A stretch of 9,242 nucleotides of DNA from JAYVYM01 sp046593925 (GTDB lineage: Bacteria; Actinomycetota; Actinomycetes; Mycobacteriales; SCTD01), in assembly GCA_046593925.1 (NCBI GenBank), contig JBKJQN010000018.1, forward strand, positions 1 through 9,242. The letters are read 5' to 3'. Numbering within the stretch: position 1 is the first letter of the stretch; each line of letters starts with the position of its first letter. Positions 1 to 5,545 of the stretch are shown here, piece after piece. A model generated the notes under the pieces. It did not search any database. It was not told the DNA's origin and saw only the letters and a program-made list of their open reading frames with translations. Made by a program: the position numbers and the translations under genes.

Positions 1-14
1 CCCCCCGCTGCCGG

Positions 15-75
15 CCCTGCCAGCCCTGCCAGCCCTGCCAGCCCTGCCAGCCCTGCCAGCCCTGCCAGCCCTGCC
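15..75. repeat. 9-base tandem repeat (six perfect copies plus a partial one) abutting a start codon
   Basis: The unit CCCTGCCAG is repeated six times without error from 15 to 68, followed by seven matching bases to 75. It ends five bases before the GTG start of the secreted protease-like gene and occupies the place where its ribosome site would lie. In the frame of that gene the repeat reads as Leu-Pro-Ala units with no stop back to the window edge. Because the unit is a multiple of three, copy-number change would not shift the frame. The complementary strand carries GGG runs every nine bases, which fits a G-quadruplex pattern with six-base loops. Confidence 0.9.
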
Positions 76-79
76 GACA

Positions 80-1822
80 GTGACAGCGCGCACGCCCCGT
101 CCCGCCCTGCTCGCGGCCGCCGCCGGCCTGGCCGCGTCCCTCACCGTGGGCGTCGCCGTCGCGGCCCCCCCCGGCGCTTTCGCGGCGGCTGCTGCCACGG
201 CCCCGTCGACCCATCTCGGACTGCCCGGGCGCACGGCACTGGCCCGGGTAGCCGACCCGGACCCCGCGCCGTTGCGCGCCGACCCCCGGCCGACCTCGAC
301 GCTGGTCGCCGAGGTCGACCGGTCAGCTGCCGCACGGACCGCGGCGGCGACCGGGCGCGCCAACGCCCTGGCTCCGGCTGCCCTGTCGACCTGGACAGTC
401 ACCTATGTCGACGGCACCTCGAGCACCGGCGCCCCGGCGCCGTGGCCGCTGCCGGCGAAGGCTGCCGTCGAACGCGCCAAGGACACCTGGGCCCGAGTCG
501 TCAGGTCCACCGTGCCGATCACCGTGAGAGCCACCTGGCGCTATCCTAGCGACCCCAGCCTGCTCGGCCAGACCTCGGCCTCGTTCTACGCCGACACCCG
601 CTCGCCGACCTCGCTGGCCTACCCCTCTGCCCTGCTCGATGCCGCCTACGGCACCGACGTGAAGGCCGGGGAGAGCGACATCGACGCGGAGTTCAACAGC
701 GAGCCGAGCGGCGGTTGGCACTTCGGGGCAGACCCTGCGTCGAGCACCAGCGAGGACTTCGACAGTGTCGTGCTGCACGAGCTCGGCCACGGGCTCGGCC
801 TGGTCGGCAGCATGGGCGTCAGCAACAGCATCGGCAGTCACGCCGGCCACCCCACCGTCTACGACTCCCTCGCGCGGTCAGCGAGCCCGAGGGCGCAGGA
901 CCTGCTCGCCTACCCCAGCGGCTCCCAGGACCTCGGCAGCGCACTGACCAGTGGGACGCTGACCTGGAGGGGCCCGGTCGGCGTCGCCGCCCGGGGCTCG
1001 GCACCCGTGCTCTACTCCCCGCGCAGCTGGCTCGCCGGCTCCAGCTTCAGCCACCTCGACGAAGGCCGCTACCCCGCCGGCGACGCCGACTCGCTGATGA
1101 CCCCGTACCTGCGCCCCGGCGAGGTGGTGCGCGATCCTGGCGAGATCGCCATCGGCATGCTCGCCGACATGGGCTACCCGCCCGTGCAGGTCGAGCAGTA
1201 CGTCAAGGCGCTCTATCTCGACTTCCTGAGTCGGGCTGCGGACCCGGGCGGCCTGCACGGGTGGACCGACCAGCTGGTGTCTGGCGCGCAGAGCCGGTAT
1301 GGCGTGGCGTACGCCCTGTCCACGAGCACGGAGTACCTGAACACCGTGGTCAGCCAACTTTACCGGACGGTGCTGGGCCGCGAGCCCGACGCCGCCGGGC
1401 GGGACGGCTGGGTGCGGGCCGTCCAGCAAGGCCTGCCGATCGCGACGGTCGGCGCCGGCTTCTACGCCTCGCAGGAGAACTACAGCCTGGCGCAGGGCCG
1501 GGTGGGCGGTTCGCTGAGCCCGGACGAGAAGTGGGTGGAGAGCCTCTACGGCGCGCTGCTGGGTCGTCCCTCCGACGCCGCCGGGCGCTCGTACTGGGTC
1601 TCCAAGGCGGCGGACCGGCTGTACGTCACCTCGACGTTCTATGGCTCAACCGAGAGCCTCAACCGGCGGGTCAACGCGCTGTACCGCCAGCTGCTCGGGC
1701 GCGACGCGGACCCGGCGGGACTGGCCTACTGGCCGGCCATCGTGGCCCGCGTCGGCGACCTCTCGCTGGCCGCCACGCTCGCCACGTCGCAGGAGTACTA
1801 CTCCCGGGCGCAGACCCGGTGA
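80..1822 (+). CDS. Secreted zinc-metalloprotease-like protein with four DUF4214-type repeats
   Basis: The predicted protein has 580 residues. Residues 1-38 look like a secretion signal: a short arginine-bearing start, then a hydrophobic Ala/Leu/Val stretch ending in Ala-rich sequence. Residues about 105-367 form a protease-like domain with SDIDAEFNSE (199-208) before HELGH (233-237), the zinc and catalytic motif of HExxH peptidases, then SHLDE (324-328) and SLMTP (338-342). The usual third matrixin ligand, six residues after the second His, is Gly243, so the third ligand must lie elsewhere; His325 is a candidate (inference). Four copies of a LYxxxLGRxxDxxGxxxW motif start near 375, 424, 486 and 531, as in DUF4214, a domain of unknown function found in secreted proteins. 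The GTG at 80 is chosen because it gives a clean signal peptide. No Shine-Dalgarno sequence precedes it and the frame is open to the left edge, so an upstream start is possible. The substrate is unknown. Confidence 0.82.
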   Translation: MTARTPRPALLAAAAGLAASLTVGVAVAAPPGAFAAAAATAPSTHLGLPGRTALARVADPDPAPLRADPRPTSTLVAEVDRSAAARTAAATGRANALAPAALSTWTVTYVDGTSSTGAPAPWPLPAKAAVERAKDTWARVVRSTVPITVRATWRYPSDPSLLGQTSASFYADTRSPTSLAYPSALLDAAYGTDVKAGESDIDAEFNSEPSGGWHFGADPASSTSEDFDSVVLHELGHGLGLVGSMGVSNSIGSHAGHPTVYDSLARSASPRAQDLLAYPSGSQDLGSALTSGTLTWRGPVGVAARGSAPVLYSPRSWLAGSSFSHLDEGRYPAGDADSLMTPYLRPGEVVRDPGEIAIGMLADMGYPPVQVEQYVKALYLDFLSRAADPGGLHGWTDQLVSGAQSRYGVAYALSTSTEYLNTVVSQLYRTVLGREPDAAGRDGWVRAVQQGLPIATVGAGFYASQENYSLAQGRVGGSLSPDEKWVESLYGALLGRPSDAAGRSYWVSKAADRLYVTSTFYGSTESLNRRVNALYRQLLGRDADPAGLAYWPAIVARVGDLSLAATLATSQEYYSRAQTR

Positions 1823-1836
1823 GCCGGCACGGCTAG

Positions 1837-1872
1837 GCGAGGGGCCCGCGCCTTCCGGGGCGGGCCCTTCGC
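1837..1872. terminator. Strong hairpin between convergent genes, probable bidirectional terminator
   Basis: Bases 1837-1849 pair with 1860-1872 (13 pairs, including one G-U at 1841/1868). After a G-G mismatch two more pairs enclose a TTCC loop at 1853-1856. The hairpin fills the centre of the 62-base gap between the protease-like gene and ilvC, which converge here. Neither strand has a T-run after it, so termination on both strands is inferred from position and stem strength; U-poor terminators are common in actinobacteria. Confidence 0.6.
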
Positions 1873-1884
1873 GCGTCGGGCGGC

Positions 1885-2886
1885 CTACTCGTCGGCGTCG
1901 TCGATCCAAGCCATCATCGGGCGCAGCTGGGCACCGGTGATCTCGATCGGGTGCTTGGCCTGCGCGGCACGGTAGGCCTCCATCCGTGGGCGCCCGGCGT
2001 CGTCGTCGGCGATCAGGGCCTTGGTGAAGGTGCCGTCCTGGATCTCGGCGAGCACCTGCTTCATCGCTTCCTTGACGGCCGGCGTGATGATCCGCGGCCC
2101 GGTCAGGTAGTCGCCGAACTCCGCGGTGTCCGAGATCGACCAGCGCATCTTGCCGATGCCACCTTCGTACATCAGGTCGACGATGAGCTTGAGCTCGTGC
2201 AGGCACTCGAAGTAGGCGACCTCGGGCTGGTAGCCGGCCTCGGTGAGCACCTCGAAGCCGGCCTGCACCAGCGCGCTGGCGCCGCCGCAGAGGACCGCCT
2301 GCTCGCCGAACAGGTCGGTCTCGGTCTCCTCGGTGAACGTCGTGCGCAGCACGCCGGCGCGGGTGCCGCCTATCCCCTTGGCGTACGACAGCGCGAGCGC
2401 CAGTGCGGTGCCGGTCGGGTCCTGCTCGACGGCGACCAGGCAGGGCACCCCGCGGCCGTCCACGAACTGCCGGCGGACCAGGTGACCTGGGCCCTTGGGG
2501 GCGACCATCGCCACGTCGACGCCGGCCGGGGGGCTGATCAGCCCGAATCGGATGTTCAGCCCGTGGCCGAACATCAGCAGGTCGCCGTCCTGCAGATTCG
2601 GCGCCACGTCGGTCTCATACAGCGTGCGCTGCACGGTGTCGGGCGCCAGAACCATGATCACGTCGGCCTCGGCGCAGGCCTCGGACGGCGTCACCACGCG
2701 TAGCCCTTCAGACTCGGCTCTGGCCCGGCTCCCAGACCCCGACGGCAGCCCGACGCGTACGTCGACCCCGGAGTCGCGCAGCGACAGCGCATGGGCGTGG
2801 CCCTGGCTGCCGTAGCCGAGGACGGCCACCTTGCGGGCCGCAATCAGGGAGAGGTCGGCGTCGTCGTCGTAGTAGATCTCGGCCAC
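1885..2886 (-). CDS. ilvC: Ketol-acid reductoisomerase, class I
   Basis: IlvC isomerises and reduces acetolactate or acetohydroxybutyrate with NADPH and Mg2+, the second common step to valine and isoleucine. The protein has 333 residues, the usual class I length. The Rossmann motif GYGSQGHAHA lies at 24-33. The cofactor loop after beta-2 carries Ser51 and Ser53, which suits NADPH. The family's catalytic residues are all visible: His108 (GHGLNI), Lys131 (PKGPGH), Asp191 and Glu195 (DLFGEQ), Glu227 and Glu231 (ECLHELK) and Ser252 (WSISDTAE). The GTG start is set by AAGGAG nine bases upstream and by the family N-terminus; the frame stays open for over 300 codons further upstream, but that part is out of frame with ilvN and ilvB. 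It is the last gene of ilvBNC, 35 bases after ilvN, followed by a convergent gene and a hairpin. Confidence 0.97.
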   Translation of the reverse strand: MAEIYYDDDADLSLIAARKVAVLGYGSQGHAHALSLRDSGVDVRVGLPSGSGSRARAESEGLRVVTPSEACAEADVIMVLAPDTVQRTLYETDVAPNLQDGDLLMFGHGLNIRFGLISPPAGVDVAMVAPKGPGHLVRRQFVDGRGVPCLVAVEQDPTGTALALALSYAKGIGGTRAGVLRTTFTEETETDLFGEQAVLCGGASALVQAGFEVLTEAGYQPEVAYFECLHELKLIVDLMYEGGIGKMRWSISDTAEFGDYLTGPRIITPAVKEAMKQVLAEIQDGTFTKALIADDDAGRPRMEAYRAAQAKHPIEITGAQLRPMMAWIDDADE

Positions 2887-2895
2887 GGGGAGGAG

Positions 2896-2901
2896 CTCCT
2901 T
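2896..2901 (-). promoter_or_regulatory. Ribosome binding site of ilvC
   Basis: On the minus strand AAGGAG lies nine bases before the GTG at 2886. It decides the ilvC start, since the reading frame alone is open far upstream. Confidence 0.8.
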
Positions 2902-2921
2902 CGTCGGTGGGTGGGTGGTGT

Positions 2922-3488
2922 CTAGCCCGCACTGCGCAGCCGCTCGGCCCCGGTCATCGACCTCGAACCGCGGCCGAGCGCCACCATGCCGCTCTGCACC
3001 ATCTCGCGGATGCCGAACGGCTCGAGCACCCGGACCAGGGCGGCGAGCTTGTCGCGGGTGCCGGTCGCCTCCACAGTGACGGCGTCGGCGGCGACGTCGA
3101 CCACCTTCGCCCGGAACAGCTGCACCGTCTCGAGGACATGGCTGCGGGTGGCGAGGTCGGCCTTGACCTTGACCAGCAGCAGCTCGCGCTGGACGCTGGC
3201 GTCGGGGTCCAGCTCGACGATCTTCAGGACGTTGACGAGCTTGTTGAGCTGCTTGGTGACCTGCTCGAGCGGCAGCCCCTCGACCGACACGACGATCGTC
3301 ATGCGGCTGACCGCCGGATGCTCGGTGGGGCCGACGGCCAGGCTCTCGATGTTGAAGCCGCGCCGGCTGAACAGCGCCGCGACCCGGGCGAGCACCCCGG
3401 GCTTGTCCTCGACGAGCACCGACAGGGTGTGCCGGGTCGTCCGCGGCGCGTCCGCCGTTCCCGGGTGCAGGGCTGACTGCAGCGCCAT
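2922..3488 (-). CDS. ilvN: Acetolactate synthase small (regulatory) subunit
   Basis: IlvN binds the large subunit IlvB, raises its activity and confers feedback inhibition, usually by valine. The protein has 188 residues, somewhat longer than the usual 160-175 because of about 19 extra residues at the N-terminus. An ACT domain spans about 20-95 with the signature DKPGVLARVAALFSRRGFNIESL (28-50). Asp28, Gly31 and Asn46 align with E. coli IlvH Asn11, Gly14 and Asn29, positions tied to valine binding. The C-terminal small-subunit domain spans about 100-175. The ATG shares one base with the TGA of ilvB (TGATG), which points to translational coupling and balanced subunit output. It is transcribed from the ilvB promoter. 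Confidence 0.96.
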   Translation of the reverse strand: MALQSALHPGTADAPRTTRHTLSVLVEDKPGVLARVAALFSRRGFNIESLAVGPTEHPAVSRMTIVVSVEGLPLEQVTKQLNKLVNVLKIVELDPDASVQRELLLVKVKADLATRSHVLETVQLFRAKVVDVAADAVTVEATGTRDKLAALVRVLEPFGIREMVQSGMVALGRGSRSMTGAERLRSAG

Positions 3489-5248
3489 CAGACGTCCTCC
3501 TCGGTCCAGACCGGCCGGGTGTCGCGCGCGGCCAGGATCTCGTCGTTGCTGGTCCCGGCCGCGACCATTGGCCAGACCATCGCGTCGGCGCCGACGACGA
3601 AGTCGATGACGACGGGCGCGTCATCGACCGCCATCGCCTTCTCGATGGTCGCGTCGACCTCGGCCGCCGTCTCGCAGCGCAGCCCGATGCAGCCCATCGC
3701 GTCGGCGAGCTTGACGAAGTCCGGGATGCGCTGGGTGGGCCGGTCAGGGGCCGACAGCCCGGTGTTGCTGTAGCGGCCCTGGTAGAACAGGGTCTGCCAC
3801 TGCCGCACCATGCCGAGGTTGCCGTTGTTGATGACGGCGACCTTGATCGGAATGCCTTCAATGGCGCAGGTGACGAGCTCCTGGTTGGTCATCTGGAAGC
3901 AACCGTCACCGTCGATGGCCCAGACCGTGGCCTCCGGACGCCCGACCTTGGCGCCCATGGCGGCCGGTACCGCGTACCCCATGGTGCCCAGGCCGCCGGA
4001 GTTGAGCCAGGTGTAGGGGTGCTCGTAGGAGATGAACTGGCTGGCCCACATCTGGTGCTGCCCGACGCCGCTGGCAATGATCGCCTCGGGTCCGGCGAGC
4101 TGCCCGATCCGGCGGATCACGTGTTGCGGGGCGAGCGCACCGTCCTCGGGCTCCTCGAAGCCCATCGGGTAGGTCTCGCGCCAGCCGTCGAGCTGGCGCC
4201 ACCAGGGCGTGAGGTCGGCGCGGGTGCCGGCGGCGTACGCCTGCTGCACCGCGACCACCAGGTCGGCGATGGTCTCGCGGCAGTCACCGACGATGGGCAC
4301 GTCGGCGACCCGGTTCTTGCCGATCTCGGCTGGGTCGATGTCGGCGTGGATGACCGTCGCGCCGGTCGCGAACGAGCTGAGCTTGCCGGTCACCCGGTCG
4401 TCGAACCGCGCGCCCAGGCAGATCAACAGGTCACTTTTCTGCAGGGCCGTCACCGCGGCCACGCTGCCGTGCATCCCCGGCATGCCCAGGTGCTGCGGGT
4501 GGCTGTCCGGGAAGGCGCCGCGGGCCATCAGCGTCGTCACCACGGGGATGCCGGTCAGCTCGGCGAGCACCCTGAGCTCGGCGGCCGCGCGCGCCTTCAG
4601 CACACCGCCACCCACGTACAGCACCGGCCGGCGGGCCTCCGCGACCAGTCGCGCCGCCTCGCGGACCTGTTTGCCGTGCGGCCGGGTCGTCGGGTGGTAG
4701 CCGGGCAGGTCGAGCTGCGGCGGCCAGGCGAAGTCCCCGCGGCCGGTGAGGATGTCCTTCGGGATGTCGACCAGTACCGGCCCCGGTCGCCCGGTGCCGG
4801 CCAGGTGGAAGGCCTCGGCGATGGTGCGCGGGATGTCGTCGGCGGACGTGACGAGGAAGTTGTGCTTGGTGATCGGCATCGTGATGCCGACGATGTCGGC
4901 CTCCTGGAAGGCGTCGGTGCCGATCGCCGCACTCGGTACCTGACCGGTGATCGCGACGATCGGCACCGAGTCCATGTAGGCGTCGGCGATCGGGGTGACG
5001 AGGTTGGTGGCGCCCGGGCCGCTGGTCGCCATGCACACGCCGACCCTGCCGGTGGCCTGCGCGTAGCCCTCCGCGGCGTGCCCGGCGCCCTGCTCGTGCC
5101 GGACCAGGATGTGCCGCAGCTTGGTCGAGTCGAACAGCGGGTCGTACGCGGGCAGAATGGCGCCACCCGGGATCCCGAAGATGACCTCCGCGCCCACGCT
5201 CTCCAGCGAGCGCACGAGCGACTGGGCTCCGGTGAGACTCTCGGACAT
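3488..5248 (-). CDS. ilvB: Acetolactate (acetohydroxyacid) synthase large catalytic subunit
   Basis: IlvB is the ThDP-, Mg2+- and FAD-dependent enzyme that condenses two pyruvates to acetolactate, or pyruvate with 2-ketobutyrate to acetohydroxybutyrate, the first committed common step. The 586-residue length is typical. The N-terminal ThDP domain has the catalytic glutamate Glu52 in RHEQGAGHAAEGYA. The central domain (about 195-340) contains the FAD-associated LGARFDDRVTG (278-288). The C-terminal ThDP motif runs from GDG (447-449) to NN (474-475). VRQWQ (481-485) carries the conserved Trp at the herbicide site. The ATG start has AGGAG eight bases upstream (5257-5261). It heads the ilvBNC operon, and expression is probably set by the attenuator-like leader between 5281 and 5372. 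Confidence 0.97.
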   Translation of the reverse strand: MSESLTGAQSLVRSLESVGAEVIFGIPGGAILPAYDPLFDSTKLRHILVRHEQGAGHAAEGYAQATGRVGVCMATSGPGATNLVTPIADAYMDSVPIVAITGQVPSAAIGTDAFQEADIVGITMPITKHNFLVTSADDIPRTIAEAFHLAGTGRPGPVLVDIPKDILTGRGDFAWPPQLDLPGYHPTTRPHGKQVREAARLVAEARRPVLYVGGGVLKARAAAELRVLAELTGIPVVTTLMARGAFPDSHPQHLGMPGMHGSVAAVTALQKSDLLICLGARFDDRVTGKLSSFATGATVIHADIDPAEIGKNRVADVPIVGDCRETIADLVVAVQQAYAAGTRADLTPWWRQLDGWRETYPMGFEEPEDGALAPQHVIRRIGQLAGPEAIIASGVGQHQMWASQFISYEHPYTWLNSGGLGTMGYAVPAAMGAKVGRPEATVWAIDGDGCFQMTNQELVTCAIEGIPIKVAVINNGNLGMVRQWQTLFYQGRYSNTGLSAPDRPTQRIPDFVKLADAMGCIGLRCETAAEVDATIEKAMAVDDAPVVIDFVVGADAMVWPMVAAGTSNDEILAARDTRPVWTEEDV

Positions 5249-5288
5249 CGGTCCCTCTCCTGCTCTGACTTGCTGCGGACAAAGAAAG

Positions 5289-5314
5289 ACCCCTCGTGCG
5301 GGGCACGGAGGGGT
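5289..5314 (-). terminator. Terminator-like hairpin in the ilvB leader (attenuator)
   Basis: Read on the minus strand, ACCCCT (5314-5309) pairs with AGGGGT (5294-5289) and CGTGC (5307-5303) with GCACG (5299-5295). One C (5308) is bulged and the loop is CCC. This gives eleven pairs, mostly G-C. A pyrimidine tail CTTTCTTT follows at 5288-5281. It lies 40 bases before the ilvB ATG and after a short Leu/Val reading frame, so it can act as a regulated terminator rather than an end-of-gene signal. Confidence 0.75.
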
Positions 5315-5315
5315 G

Positions 5316-5347
5316 AGCGCATCGGCCGCGAGGGCGGCGGACGCGCT
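5316..5347 (-). promoter_or_regulatory. Long leader hairpin starting on the leader-peptide stop codon
   Basis: On the minus strand 5347-5334 pairs with 5329-5316 around a CCTC loop. The stem has 14 positions with one C-C mismatch and one G-U pair. Its first two bases are the last two bases of the TAG stop of the leader peptide, and it ends one base before the terminator-like hairpin. A ribosome at the stop would cover its 5' arm, while one stalled on the Leu/Val codons would probably leave it free. Which alternative fold excludes the terminator is not clear: the loop-side CCCTCG (5334-5329) can also pair with CGAGGG (5296-5291) in the terminator. Confidence 0.65.
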
Positions 5348-5372
5348 AGGGAACTACGAGCAGGCATCGCAC
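5346..5372 (-). CDS. Putative Leu/Val leader peptide of ilvB (MRCLLVVP)
   Basis: The GTG at 5372-5370 opens an eight-codon frame, Met-Arg-Cys-Leu-Leu-Val-Val-Pro, ending at TAG 5348-5346. Four successive branched-chain codons (CTG CTC GTA GTT) directly before two hairpins match the layout of the translation-dependent attenuators known upstream of ilvB in Corynebacterium and Streptomyces. The GTG lies six bases after the proposed -10 box, so the transcript may begin on the start codon (leaderless), which would explain the lack of a Shine-Dalgarno sequence. An adjacent GTG at 5375 would add one residue. The product is presumably without function beyond sensing tRNA charging. There is no isoleucine codon, so Leu and Val would be the signals. 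Confidence 0.68.
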   Translation of the reverse strand: MRCLLVVP

Positions 5373-5378
5373 CACACC

Positions 5379-5407
5379 AGCATGCCGCAGGCGGTACCGG
5401 GTGTCAA
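5379..5407 (-). promoter_or_regulatory. Promoter of ilvBNC
   Basis: The minus strand has a perfect -35 TTGACA (5407-5402), a 17-base spacer and a -10 CATGCT (5384-5379) that keeps the key A2, T3 and T6 of the consensus. Transcription would start near 5372-5375, on or next to the leader-peptide GTG. The spacer contains an 8-base palindrome, CGGTACCG (5392-5399). Confidence 0.65.
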
Positions 5408-5413
5408 AGCTGG

Positions 5414-5429
5414 TGGGACGCGCGTCCCA
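5414..5429. promoter_or_regulatory. Perfect 16-base palindrome, candidate operator upstream of the ilvB promoter
   Basis: TGGGACGCGCGTCCCA is a perfect inverted repeat that ends six bases before the -35 box of the ilvB promoter. Its size and place suit a dimeric transcription factor, either an activator touching polymerase or a repressor. A further CTGGGAC lies about 20 bases upstream. I do not recognise the motif as the site of a named regulator. Confidence 0.5.
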
Positions 5430-5471
5430 GGCCGTGAGACGGCAGGTCCCAGCCGGGCCGGGGAGCGTGCA

Positions 5472-5490
5472 GCCACCCCGGAAGGGGGGC
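5472..5490 (-). terminator. Possible terminator downstream of ilvD
   Basis: On the minus strand GCC plus CCCC pair with GGGG plus GGC around a TTCC loop, with one T bulged. It lies 55 bases after the ilvD stop and before the ilvB promoter. No T-run follows, so it is a weak call. Confidence 0.35.
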
Positions 5491-5545
5491 CGCTCGCTGG
5501 TGTAGCCCGACAAAGACCGGGGGCTCGACAGCCGTACAGCCGGGG

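Noticed and set aside
1..79. The direct repeats as a possible CRISPR array.
   Set aside because: Units are nine bases with no spacers, so this is a simple tandem repeat.
715..1836. A 373-codon plus-strand open frame inside the protease-like gene.
   Set aside because: It overlaps the protease-like gene out of frame and is a low-complexity Arg/Ala/Pro/Gly translation without domain motifs.
2887..3861. The ilvC frame stays open for about 325 codons upstream on the minus strand, which could suggest a giant fused protein.
   Set aside because: The upstream part overlaps ilvN and the end of ilvB in another frame, has Arg/Pro/Ala-rich shadow composition, and the ilvC start has a good ribosome site and family N-terminus.
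4597..5367. A minus-strand open frame starting at an ATG in the ilvB leader (MPARSS...), running through the ilvB start.
   Set aside because: It is out of frame with ilvB and Arg/Pro/Ser-rich. The neighbouring frame with the LLVV codons fits an attenuator far better.
5346..5384. Another short frame in the leader, MLVWCDACS, starting at the ATG at 5383.
   Set aside because: Its ATG lies inside the proposed -10 box and so would not be transcribed. It has only one Leu and one Val and no run of control codons.
4019..5437. A 472-codon open frame on the plus strand opposite ilvB.
   Set aside because: It is antisense to a certain gene, rich in Arg, Gly, His and Val with no recognisable motif, as expected from third-position GC bias.
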